Source: DATLNF01 sp046590575 (GTDB lineage Bacteria; Actinomycetota; Actinomycetes; BP-191). From it: a stretch of 22,251 bases of DNA. The notes under the pieces are model-generated. The model had not been told where the DNA came from and did no database searches. It worked only from the letters and a program-made list of their open reading frames with translations. How positions within the stretch are numbered: the first letter of the stretch is position 1; every line of letters begins with the position of its first letter. The stretch lies in NCBI GenBank assembly GCA_046590575.1, contig JBKJUS010000055.1:1-22251 (forward strand), written 5' to 3'. Below, piece by piece: positions 8,696 to 16,198 of the stretch. The position numbers were made by a program, and so were the translations under genes.

Positions 8696-9676
8696 GTGTC
8701 CCGCTTCGCCAAGCTCGCCGTCGCCACGACGGTCGCGACGATGATCCTCGTCGCTCTCGGTGGCGTCGTCCGAGCCATGGAGGCGGGACTCGGCTGCCCG
8801 GACTGGCCCACCTGCTACGGCGCGGCCAATCCGCCGTCGGAGCTCGCCGCCGGGCCGCTGAAGCTGGCCTGGATCGAGCACAGCCACCGCCTGTGGGCCT
8901 CCGTCGTCATGGCACTGATCGTGGTGCTGGCCGTCGCGGCGCGGCGCAGCGCGACGCCTCCCGCGGTACGCCGAGCCACCTTGCTGCTCGTGCCCGCCGT
9001 GTTGTCGCAGGCGCTCCTCGGCGCGCTGGTCGTCTGGGCCAAGCTTGATGCCGAGACCGTGACACTGCACCTCGCAGGGGCGCTGACGATCCTCGCGCTC
9101 TCCGCGTACGTCATGCTGCACGCCGTCGGACGCGGACCGGCGTCCGGAGCCCGCCTGACCGGCCAGGGACCAGGCCGGGCGCTGCTCGTCGTGGCTGCTG
9201 TCACCGCGGGCGTCACGTTCGCGCAGATGCTGCTCGGCTCCAGCGTGACCGGGTACGACGCCGGCCTCGCCTTCACGACCTTCCCGAGCTTCCAAGGTCG
9301 GCTGCTGCCACAGCTCGCGGCCGAGCCGGCTCCATGGCTGCACGCAGCGCACCGGGCGCTGGCCTACACCCTGGCCGGGCTCGTTGCCGTGCTCGTCGTC
9401 CGGGTCCGGCGTACGCCGGGTGTCGAGCCGCTCGTGACAGAGCTGGTCCGGCTGGCCGCCGTCCTGGTGCTGATGCAGGTCGCGCTGGGTGCGGCCAACA
9501 TCTGGTGGCGGCTGTCGGCGTGGACCGTCGTACCTCACCTCGTCGTGGGCTCTTGGATCTGGTTGCTCACCGTGGTCGTCGTGCTGCGGGTGCGGTGGCA
9601 GGCGGCGCCCGTCGACGTCGCGGCACCCGACGCAGCACCCGGCCCGGCCCGGGCCGAGCAGCTGGTGAGCCGATGA
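8696..9676 (+). CDS. ctaA: Heme A synthase (CtaA/COX15 family)
   Basis: A 326-residue integral membrane protein that oxidises the C8 methyl group of heme O to a formyl group, giving heme A for aa3/caa3-type oxidases. It shows the two four-helix halves of the family. The first has EAGLGCPDWPTCYG with a Cys34/Cys40 pair in the first extracellular loop, then the EHSHR motif (Glu61, His64, Arg65) and His125. The second has HAAHR (His216/His219) and PHLVVGSW (His281) as heme ligands. The GTG at 8696 follows GAGGGG by five bases. The TGA overlaps the ctaB ATG, so heme O synthesis and its conversion are coupled. Pairing with ctaB and position beside tkt match actinobacterial gene order. Confidence 0.94.
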   Translation: MSRFAKLAVATTVATMILVALGGVVRAMEAGLGCPDWPTCYGAANPPSELAAGPLKLAWIEHSHRLWASVVMALIVVLAVAARRSATPPAVRRATLLLVPAVLSQALLGALVVWAKLDAETVTLHLAGALTILALSAYVMLHAVGRGPASGARLTGQGPGRALLVVAAVTAGVTFAQMLLGSSVTGYDAGLAFTTFPSFQGRLLPQLAAEPAPWLHAAHRALAYTLAGLVAVLVVRVRRTPGVEPLVTELVRLAAVLVLMQVALGAANIWWRLSAWTVVPHLVVGSWIWLLTVVVVLRVRWQAAPVDVAAPDAAPGPARAEQLVSR

Positions 9677-10602
9677 CCGCGGTGACCCCGGCCGCAGCGC
9701 TGGTGACGCCTGTCCGCACCGTACGTACTCGCGGCGAGCTGGCCCGGGGCTACCTCGCGCTGACCAAGCCGCGGATCATCGAGCTGCTTCTCGTCACCAC
9801 CGTGCCGACGATGGTGCTCGCCGACCGTGGACTGCCATCGGTGTGGCTGATCCTGGCCACGCTGGTCGGCGGCAGCCTCGCGGCGGGGAGCGCCAACACC
9901 ATCAACTGTTTCGTCGACCGCGACATCGACGCGAAGATGCACCGCACCGAGCGGCGGCCGCTGGCCCGCGACGTGGTGACGCCAGGGGAGGCACTGCGCT
10001 TCGGGGTCGTGCTGGGTGTGCTCGCCACGGTGTGGCTCGGCGTGTTCGTCAACTGGCTCTCGGCCGGCCTCGGGGTCGCCGCGATCCTCTTCTACGTCTT
10101 CGTCTACACCCTCGGGATGAAGCGCACTACGCCGCACAACATCGTCATCGGCGGTGCCGCGGGCTGCGTCCCCGTCCTGATCGGGTGGGCTGCGGTCACC
10201 GGGCGCGTCACCATCGACGCGTGGGTCCTCTTCGCGATCATCTTCTTCTGGACTCCGCCGCACTTCTGGGCCCTGGCCATGAAGTTCAGCGACGACTACG
10301 CCCGCGCCGGCGTACCGATGCTCCCCGTGGTGGCTGGGGAGACCGAGACCGCGCGTCAGATCGTCCTCTACAGCTGGCTCATGGTCGCGGTGTCGCTGCT
10401 CCTGCACCCGGTCGCCGCGCTGGGCTGGGTCTACCTCACCTGCTCACTGGTGCTGGGTGCGGTCTTCATGGCCGAGGCGTATGGCCTGAAGCGGCGGGTG
10501 GCGTCGAACGGTCCGACCAGGCCGATGCGATTGTTCCACTGGTCGATCACCTATTTGTCCCTGCTCTTCGGCGCGATGGCACTCGACCAGTTCGTCGGCT
10601 GA
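9673..10602 (+). CDS. ctaB: Protoheme IX farnesyltransferase (heme O synthase)
   Basis: A 309-residue polytopic membrane prenyltransferase of the UbiA superfamily that adds a farnesyl group to heme B to make heme O, the substrate of CtaA. The first aspartate-rich motif runs from Asn78 through Asp82, Asp86, Met89 and Arg91-Thr92 to Arg95-Pro96 (N-x3-D-x3-D-x2-M-x-R-T-x2-R-P). The second conserved loop has YTLGMKRTTPHN. About eight or nine hydrophobic helices follow the N-terminal LTKPRI. The ATG at 9673 overlaps the ctaA stop (ATGA) and sets the start, although the frame is open further upstream. It converges on ctaG with 13 bases between the stops, where a hairpin lies. Confidence 0.95.
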   Translation: MTAVTPAAALVTPVRTVRTRGELARGYLALTKPRIIELLLVTTVPTMVLADRGLPSVWLILATLVGGSLAAGSANTINCFVDRDIDAKMHRTERRPLARDVVTPGEALRFGVVLGVLATVWLGVFVNWLSAGLGVAAILFYVFVYTLGMKRTTPHNIVIGGAAGCVPVLIGWAAVTGRVTIDAWVLFAIIFFWTPPHFWALAMKFSDDYARAGVPMLPVVAGETETARQIVLYSWLMVAVSLLLHPVAALGWVYLTCSLVLGAVFMAEAYGLKRRVASNGPTRPMRLFHWSITYLSLLFGAMALDQFVG

Positions 10603-10615
10603 GCGCCGAGCCGAC
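10594..10615. terminator. Hairpin between convergent ctaB and ctaG, possible bidirectional terminator
   Basis: A perfect 7-base inverted repeat, GTCGGCT (10594-10600) and AGCCGAC (10609-10615), with an 8-base loop. It starts within the last codons of ctaB, includes the first base of its stop, and ends at the base next to the ctaG stop. No T-tract follows on either strand, so it is not a classical intrinsic terminator; many actinobacterial terminators lack one. Its exact placement between two convergent stops supports a role for both genes. Confidence 0.45.
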
Positions 10616-11455
10616 TCAACCCGCGCGGGCGGCGTCGAGCTGAGCGTCGAGCCGGGCCGTGGAGCGGCCCTCGTAGCGCATCCAGGCGTAGAGGCTGATG
10701 CCGATGGCGGCCAGGTTGAGCAGGTCGCCGCCGACCCACATGATCGCACCGGCCAGCTGCTGGTCGGCCAGGACGCCGGCCTGGGTCCCGAAGTCGAGAT
10801 AACTCTCGTAGAGCACCCGGTCGCTCGAGTAGATCGCAAGGCCGAGGAAGGACTGCAGGGGAAACGCGACGACGAGGTAGAGCAGCCGTGCCGGCCAGGG
10901 GAAGGTGCCGGGCACCGGGTCGCGGCGCACCACCGGCCACCAGAAGAGCGACGCCGCAACGAGATAGAGCAGGTGCTCAGCGCCGTGCACCAGTGAGTTG
11001 TTGAGCGCTACGTCGTAGACCGCCGAGAAGTGCGTTGCGTACATCACCGCGGCGAAGAGCGTGAAGGCGAGCACCGGGTGGGTGATCATGCGCAATGCCC
11101 GGCTGTGCAGGAGTGGAAGCAGCACCCGCCGGCGCGTGCCGGGCGTCGCGGCTTGCAGGGCTAGCGTCACCGGGGCGCTCAGCGCCAGCAGCGGCGCCAC
11201 GACGTAGAGCAGCGCGAGGTGCTGGACCATGTGGACGCTGAAGCGCTCTTCGGCGAGCTGAGCGACCGGGGAGACAAGGGCGAGCACCAGGACGGCGTAC
11301 GCCGCGACGAAGGCTCGACGGCGCGCCGGGGCCACCTGCTGAAGGCGCTTCGACGCCTGACGCTCGGCCGCCCACCACGCTCCACCGAGTGCAAGCAGGC
11401 CGAGGATGACGGAGGGGTCGGCGTGCCAGTCCACCAGCCGTTCGGCGCCCGTCAC
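10616..11455 (-). CDS. ctaG: Cytochrome c oxidase assembly protein CtaG (caa3_CtaG family)
   Basis: A 279-residue membrane protein of the caa3-type CtaG family, which in Bacillus is needed for formation of active caa3 oxidase, probably at the copper insertion stage. About seven hydrophobic segments are visible. Conserved features are FSVHMVQHLALLYV with paired histidines (about 77-84), PVLAFTLF...YATHFSAVYD, and SLVHGAEHLLYL with two more histidines in the middle. The best start is GTG at 11455, giving VTGAERLVDWHAD; no ATG lies close enough. No Shine-Dalgarno sequence precedes it. TACGCT on the minus strand (11462-11467) ends six bases upstream, so a leaderless message is possible but unproven. 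It is transcribed divergently from the oxidase operon. Confidence 0.88.
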   Translation of the reverse strand: MTGAERLVDWHADPSVILGLLALGGAWWAAERQASKRLQQVAPARRRAFVAAYAVLVLALVSPVAQLAEERFSVHMVQHLALLYVVAPLLALSAPVTLALQAATPGTRRRVLLPLLHSRALRMITHPVLAFTLFAAVMYATHFSAVYDVALNNSLVHGAEHLLYLVAASLFWWPVVRRDPVPGTFPWPARLLYLVVAFPLQSFLGLAIYSSDRVLYESYLDFGTQAGVLADQQLAGAIMWVGGDLLNLAAIGISLYAWMRYEGRSTARLDAQLDAARAG

Positions 11456-11486
11456 AAGAGGAGCGTATGACGATCGCGTGTTCGAG

Positions 11487-11516
11487 TTGTTCGGGGGCAG
11501 GGTGGTGTCCTAGGTT
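11487..11516 (+). promoter_or_regulatory. Predicted promoter of the oxidase operon
   Basis: TTGTTC (11487-11492) and TAGGTT (11511-11516) are separated by 18 bases and fit a sigma-A type promoter with the TAnnnT -10 usual in actinobacteria. A start of transcription near 11523 would lie downstream of the ATG at 11467 and upstream of the GTG at 11560. This supports the shorter coxB start. Based on pattern only. Confidence 0.4.
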
Positions 11517-11559
11517 TGTGCTCGCTACAGCCCCCACGTCTGAGAGTGAGGCCTCCCTC

Positions 11560-12651
11560 GTGCGACCTGCCGGGCGACGGCTGCCCCTGTCCCTGCGGGC
11601 TGGTCTCGCTGTCACGGTCGCGCTGCTGCTCAGCGGCTGCGCTCGCGCCGGCCTGGCCGAGCCGATCACGCCCCAGGCAGACCGAATCGAGAGCCTCTAC
11701 GTCATCGTCTACTACATCGCTGCAGCGATTTTCCTGGGCGTGATGGGCGCGATCCTCTACGCCGTGGTGAAGTTTCGTAAGAAGCCGGGCGACGACGTGC
11801 TACCGCCGCAGACCCACGGCAACACCACGGCTGAGGTCATCTGGACCGTGTTGCCCCTGCTCATCGTCCTGATCCTGTTCGGGATGAGCTACTCCACGCT
11901 GCAGTTCGTCGACGACAAGAAGGCCGCTAAGGATCTCGCGGCGGTGATCAACGTCCGCGGCATCCAGTGGGGTTGGGAGTTCGACTACGGCAACGACAAG
12001 GTCGTGTCCGGTGGCTCCGCCGACGCAGAGCCGCCGACCCTCGTCATCCCCACCGGCGAGGACATCCGGCTCGTTCTGACCAGCGACAACGTCATCCACG
12101 CCTTCTATGTCCCCAACTTCCTCTTCAAGCGCGACGTGGTGCCGGGCCGGCAGAACCAGTTCGACTTCCGGGTCAACATCCCGGGGACCTATGGCGGTCA
12201 GTGCGCGGAGTTCTGCGGCACCGAACACGCGAAGATGACGTTCCGGGTCAAGGCGGTGGCCCGGGCGGAGTTCGATACCTTCATCGAGGGGCTGTCCGGA
12301 GATGGTTGCCAGGGCGACACCTCCGAGCCGTCCGCCGAGTTGGCCCTGGAATCGCCTGCCGACAAGATTCAGTTCGTCGATGTGGCGAACAAGAAGCCGA
12401 CAAAGTGCCTCAAGGCTCCCGCTGACACGCCGGTGGCGATCACCTACACCAACGGCGGTGGTGCGCCGCACAACGTCGCAGTCGTGACGGGTGGCGCATC
12501 CAACCCGACGAAGACGCACCTCGGTCTACCCGAGGCGAAACTGTTGCCGAGCGGCACGATCGTCTACCAGGTTCCCGCCCTGCCCGCCGGGCAGTACACG
12601 TTCTTCTGCCAGGTGCACCCGATCATGGCCGGCACCTACCTCGTCCAGTGA
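11560..12651 (+). CDS. ctaC: Cytochrome c oxidase subunit II with a fused C-terminal cupredoxin domain
   Basis: A 363-residue lipoprotein-like subunit II. A basic N-terminus and hydrophobic stretch end in the lipobox LLSGC (Cys27). Two membrane helices follow (about 45-70 and 93-112). The CuA domain has IQWGWEF (135-141) and a complete ligand set: His180 in IHAFYVPNF, then Cys215, Glu217, Cys219, His223 and Met226 in CAEFCGTEHAKM. After a linker (about 240-265) comes a second cupredoxin-like domain with His304 (APHNVAVV), Cys350, His353 and Met356 (FFCQVHPIM). These make a plausible type 1 copper site. No CxxCH heme motif is present, unlike classical caa3 subunit II. The GTG at 11560 is chosen because it gives a normal lipoprotein signal; ATG 11467 and GTG 11518 in the same frame would place a long unlike tail before it. 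Seventeen bases before coxA. Confidence 0.93.
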   Translation: MRPAGRRLPLSLRAGLAVTVALLLSGCARAGLAEPITPQADRIESLYVIVYYIAAAIFLGVMGAILYAVVKFRKKPGDDVLPPQTHGNTTAEVIWTVLPLLIVLILFGMSYSTLQFVDDKKAAKDLAAVINVRGIQWGWEFDYGNDKVVSGGSADAEPPTLVIPTGEDIRLVLTSDNVIHAFYVPNFLFKRDVVPGRQNQFDFRVNIPGTYGGQCAEFCGTEHAKMTFRVKAVARAEFDTFIEGLSGDGCQGDTSEPSAELALESPADKIQFVDVANKKPTKCLKAPADTPVAITYTNGGGAPHNVAVVTGGASNPTKTHLGLPEAKLLPSGTIVYQVPALPAGQYTFFCQVHPIMAGTYLVQ

Positions 12652-12667
12652 CGTCCGAGGAGGACGA

Positions 12668-14359
12668 GTGACCACCACAGCAACACGACCATCGGCGGCG
12701 GCGCACGCGCCGAAGCCTCGGTCGGTCGTCCTGGACTACCTCACCACGACCGACCACAAGAAGATCGGCGTGATGTACCTGTACTTCTCCTTCTTCGCCT
12801 TCCTGGTGGGCGGCGTGCTCGCCTTGCTCGTGCGCACGCAGCTGACCCAGGCCGACGGAGCGGTCTTCAACGACGCCGACACCTACAACCAGCTCTTCAC
12901 GATGCACGCGACGTCCATGCTCTTCTTCTTCATCATCCCGATGTGGGCCGGCTTCGGTAACTACATCGTGCCGCTGCAGATCGGCGCGCTGGACATGGCC
13001 TTCCCGCGCATCAACGCGCTGTCCTTCTGGCTGCTTCCGGCCGGTTTCATCACTGTCTTCGCCGGCTACCTCACCGGTGGCGGTCCGGCCGAGGCAGGCT
13101 GGACCGAATACCCCTCGATCACCACCGGTCACTACGCCGGGGCCAACGGCCACGGCACCGACCTGTGGATCGTCGGCATCCTGCTCGTCGGCATCTCCTC
13201 GACGCTCGGTGCCATCAACTTCCTGGTCACTGTGTTCAAGATGCGGGCGCCCGGCATGACGATGTTCCGGATGCCGATGTTCACCTGGAGCATCACGGTG
13301 ACCAGCATGCTCACGGCGCTGGCGCTGCCGGTTCTCACCTCGGCGCTGATCATGTTGTTCATCGATCGCAACTACGGAGGGTCGTTCTTCGACCCCGCCC
13401 TCGGCGGAAACGCGGTTTTGTACCAGAACCTGTTCTGGTTCTACAGCCATCCGGCGGTGTACATCATGATCTTGCCGGCCTTCGGTCTGGTCTCGGAGGT
13501 GCTGCCGGTCTTCAGCCGCAAGCCGCTCTTCGGTTACAAGGCTTTTGTGCTGGCAACCGCGGGAATCGGTGCCCTCGGCTTCTCGGTCTGGGCGCATCAC
13601 ATGTTCACCAGTGGCGCGGTGCTGCTCCCCTTCTTCTCCTTCATGACCGCGCTCATCGCCGTACCGACCGGGGTGAAGTTCTTCAACTGGATCGCCACGC
13701 TCTTCAACGGCAAGCTCACCTTCGAGACGCCGATGCTGTGGTGTCTCGGCTTCCTGTCGATGTTCCTCATCGGCGGCATCAACGGCATGTTCTCCGCGGA
13801 GCCGCCCATCGATTACCACCTCCACGACACCTACTGGATCGTGGCGCACATCCACTACGTGCTCTTCGGTGGCTCGGTCTTCGGCGTCTACGGTGCCTTC
13901 TACTTCTGGTACCCGAAGATCACCGGGCGGTTCCTGGACGAGAAGATCGGCAAGATCCAGTTCTGGATGACATTCGTCGGCTTCAACCTGGCGTTCTTCC
14001 CGATGCACATCCTCGGTCTTGCCGGCATGCCGCGCCGGATCGCTTCCTACGCCGCCGACCCGCAGTGGGAGTTCTGGAACCAGGTATCCACGGTCGGTGC
14101 TTTCCTCATCGGCATCTCCACCCTGCCCTTCCTCTACAACGTCGCGATCTCGCTCAGGGGCGGTAAGAAGGCGACCGCTGACCCATGGCGGGGCAACTCG
14201 CTGGAGTGGGCCACCTCGTCACCTCCACCCGTGCACAACTTCGACTCGTTGCCGCCCATCCGCTCCGAGCGCCCGGTCTTCGACGCGCGTCTCGAGCGGG
14301 AGGCATCGGCTCGGCTCAAGGCCGGGCCGAACAGCGCCGCTACAGCAGGAGCCAGCTGA
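12668..14359 (+). CDS. ctaD: Cytochrome c oxidase subunit I, A2-type
   Basis: A 563-residue heme-copper oxidase catalytic subunit with about twelve membrane helices; it reduces oxygen to water and pumps protons. Ligands are His80 (heme a, FTMHAT), His261 with cross-linked Tyr265 (SHPAVY), His310-His311 (WAHHMF, CuB), and His394 and His396 (VAHIHY; hemes a3 and a). The K-channel lysine is Lys337 in TGVKFF. The D-channel glutamate of A1 enzymes (GHPEVY) is replaced by alanine, and Tyr259-Ser260 stand before the histidine, the A2 signature known from Thermus caa3. The GTG at 12668 follows GAGGAGG by a few bases; the open frame upstream lies in ctaC. The TGA shares its A with the ATG of ctaE (TGATG). 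Confidence 0.97.
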   Translation: MTTTATRPSAAAHAPKPRSVVLDYLTTTDHKKIGVMYLYFSFFAFLVGGVLALLVRTQLTQADGAVFNDADTYNQLFTMHATSMLFFFIIPMWAGFGNYIVPLQIGALDMAFPRINALSFWLLPAGFITVFAGYLTGGGPAEAGWTEYPSITTGHYAGANGHGTDLWIVGILLVGISSTLGAINFLVTVFKMRAPGMTMFRMPMFTWSITVTSMLTALALPVLTSALIMLFIDRNYGGSFFDPALGGNAVLYQNLFWFYSHPAVYIMILPAFGLVSEVLPVFSRKPLFGYKAFVLATAGIGALGFSVWAHHMFTSGAVLLPFFSFMTALIAVPTGVKFFNWIATLFNGKLTFETPMLWCLGFLSMFLIGGINGMFSAEPPIDYHLHDTYWIVAHIHYVLFGGSVFGVYGAFYFWYPKITGRFLDEKIGKIQFWMTFVGFNLAFFPMHILGLAGMPRRIASYAADPQWEFWNQVSTVGAFLIGISTLPFLYNVAISLRGGKKATADPWRGNSLEWATSSPPPVHNFDSLPPIRSERPVFDARLEREASARLKAGPNSAATAGAS

Positions 14360-14949
14360 TGACCACGGCCACTCCCGACGAGATCGCCATCGGCGGTCGT
14401 CCTGAGGGCATGAGCATGCCGCTGCTCGGCATGGTGCTCTTCATCGCCTCTGAGGTGATGTTCTTCGGCGGGCTGTTCGCCGCCTACTTCAACATCCGGG
14501 CGCAGGCTCCCGAGTGGCCCCCGTCCGGGCTGGAGCACCTGCACGCGAGCATCCCGGGCTTCTTCACGGTGCTCCTGCTGCTCAGCTCGGTCACGATGCA
14601 GATGGCGGTCTTCGCGATCCGCCGGGGCAACGTCCGTGCCCTCACCCGCTGGACCGCGCTGACGATCCTGCTCGGCCTGGTCTTCCTGGGTGGTCAGATC
14701 TACGACTACTCGACGCTGGACTTCACGATCCGCGACGGCGTCTACGGGTCGACCTTCTACACGCTGACCGGCTTCCACGGTGCGCACGTCTTCGGGGGCG
14801 TGATGTACCTCGTCATCGTGCTGATCCGATCGATGACCGGGCAGTTCACCGCGCGGCACCACGCCGCGGTCGAAGGTGCCTCCATGTACTGGCACTTCGT
14901 CGACGTCGTCTGGGTGATGCTCTTCCTCACCCTTTACGTGCTGAAGTAG
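14359..14949 (+). CDS. ctaE: Cytochrome c oxidase subunit III
   Basis: A 196-residue, five-helix subunit III of the heme-copper oxidase. Landmarks are MVLFIASEVMFFGGLFAAYF near the N-terminus, carrying the conserved SEVMFFGG, then TLTGFHGAHVFGG and the C-terminal SMYWHFVDVVWVMLF. It binds subunit I and supports sustained proton pumping. The short form with five helices is usual outside proteobacteria. The ATG at 14359 overlaps the ctaD stop by one base, with AGGAG (14347-14351) upstream. Its TAG stop forms part of the ribosome-binding site of the next gene, so the whole set is translated as a coupled unit. Confidence 0.96.
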   Translation: MTTATPDEIAIGGRPEGMSMPLLGMVLFIASEVMFFGGLFAAYFNIRAQAPEWPPSGLEHLHASIPGFFTVLLLLSSVTMQMAVFAIRRGNVRALTRWTALTILLGLVFLGGQIYDYSTLDFTIRDGVYGSTFYTLTGFHGAHVFGGVMYLVIVLIRSMTGQFTARHHAAVEGASMYWHFVDVVWVMLFLTLYVLK

Positions 14950-14959
14950 GAGAGACCGA

Positions 14960-16198
14960 GTGCGTACGGCGTCGCGGGTCTTCGGCTTCATCGGCATCTT
15001 CGGCCTGCTCGCCGCGACCGCCTTCTTCAGCGGCTACCGATCGAAGGAGGGCACGCAGGGCGCGTTTCTTCTCGCGACGTTCGCCGTCGCCTGCGGGTTC
15101 CTCTTCCTGCTGCTTCGGCCGCAAGGCGCCCGCGAGCTCGACGGTCTGCACCTGCCGGAGCCAACGCACCACGAGGCTGTTGGCGAGATCCATCTGCCGG
15201 GGCCGAGCATCTTCCCTGCGCTCTACGGCGTGGCCGGGCTGGTCCTGTTCCTCGGCCTCGTCCTGCACTACACCGTCGCCCTCGTCGGTCTCGGGCTCAT
15301 CGTGGCCGTGACCGTCGGCTGGGCACTCGAGTCGGTCAAGGACTATCGCCGGGAGGTCGCGCACGCTATCGACGAGCCAGTCTACGACCCGCGCACCGTC
15401 AAGGCGGCTCGGGCGGTGCAGTCCTTCGCCCGCGCGCATCACGGCGCGCAGGCACTGGTGCAGCACGTCGGCCAGGGGCGCGCTGAGATCGCGATGGTCG
15501 GGGCGGACGGCCACTGGGGCAATCTTGCCGTGCACGATGTAGCCGACGCGCGCACAGCGGTCGCGCTGGCCGGCGTCACCCTGCACGACTCCTGGCCGCA
15601 GGGTCTTGCGCTGTCGGTCAAGCCGGACGAGGAGCACTGGCAGCGGATGGCGGGCATCGAGCCGTGGCAGTCGCCGCAGCGGTTGCGGGGCCCACGGGAC
15701 GGCACCACGCAGACCGGCGCGAAGATCTTCGTCGGCATCGCGGTCTTCGCCGTGATCGCGATGTCTCTGTTCATGACTGGTCATCTAGGAGAGAAGGCCC
15801 GCGACGGCGTGCAGGGCGCGACGATCCTGTCCAGTTTCGCGATCGCCTGCTTCTTCCTCTTCATCATGCTGCGCAACGCCCGGGGCGAGGCCGACGACAT
15901 CCCGTGGGCTGATGAGCACGGGGTGAGCCGCGAACCGTCGGAGCCCGACCCGCCGTTGAACCTCGCCACCCTGCACCTGCCCGGTCCGAGCCTCATGCCG
16001 GCGTTGTACGCCGTCGCCGGCGCCCTGCTGGTCTTCGGCCTCGTCTTCCACACTGGCCTCGCGTTGACCGGTCTTGTGATGGTGGTGCTCACCACAGTCG
16101 GTTGGGGGGTCGAGTCTGTGCGCGAATACCGGCAGACCGTGCTCAGCGGACACGGTGCGCACGACGCACATCCGGATCAGACTGCCAACCTGCACTGA
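14960..16198 (+). CDS. Duplicated subunit-IV-like (CtaF-like) membrane protein with an internal soluble domain
   Basis: A 412-residue protein with eight predicted helices in two sets of four (about 5-23, 34-53, 84-103, 106-124; and 252-273, 286-304, 345-363, 366-384). The halves are repeats. Residues 77-130 and 338-391 align without gaps at about 32 of 54 positions by eye, including HLPGPS, PALY, TVGW and ESV. Each half has the size and helix layout of the actinobacterial cytochrome c oxidase subunit IV (CtaF, about 135 residues). Between them, residues 135-250 form a soluble domain with HHGAQALVQHVGQG, MVGADGHWGNLAVHD and many histidines, which I do not recognise. Positive charges place it in the cytoplasm. 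The GTG at 14960 follows GGAGAG (14949-14954). A role as an oxidase accessory subunit is inferred from position and fold. Confidence 0.8.
   Translation: MRTASRVFGFIGIFGLLAATAFFSGYRSKEGTQGAFLLATFAVACGFLFLLLRPQGARELDGLHLPEPTHHEAVGEIHLPGPSIFPALYGVAGLVLFLGLVLHYTVALVGLGLIVAVTVGWALESVKDYRREVAHAIDEPVYDPRTVKAARAVQSFARAHHGAQALVQHVGQGRAEIAMVGADGHWGNLAVHDVADARTAVALAGVTLHDSWPQGLALSVKPDEEHWQRMAGIEPWQSPQRLRGPRDGTTQTGAKIFVGIAVFAVIAMSLFMTGHLGEKARDGVQGATILSSFAIACFFLFIMLRNARGEADDIPWADEHGVSREPSEPDPPLNLATLHLPGPSLMPALYAVAGALLVFGLVFHTGLALTGLVMVVLTTVGWGVESVREYRQTVLSGHGAHDAHPDQTANLH

Noticed and set aside
8540..9538. Upstream extension of the tkt reading frame on the minus strand
   Set aside because: It runs antisense through ctaA, is rich in Arg, Gly and Gln without family features, and the GTG at 8539 has a good ribosome-binding site.
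11467..11559. ATG at 11467 as the start of subunit II
   Set aside because: It would leave about 57 residues before the lipobox cysteine, and the better promoter lies downstream of it. Kept as a low-interest finding.
12623..14008. Long minus-strand open frame opposite subunit I
   Set aside because: It is a shadow of ctaD: strongly charged composition with many His, Glu, Asp and Arg residues, no domain, and every conserved oxidase motif lies on the plus strand.
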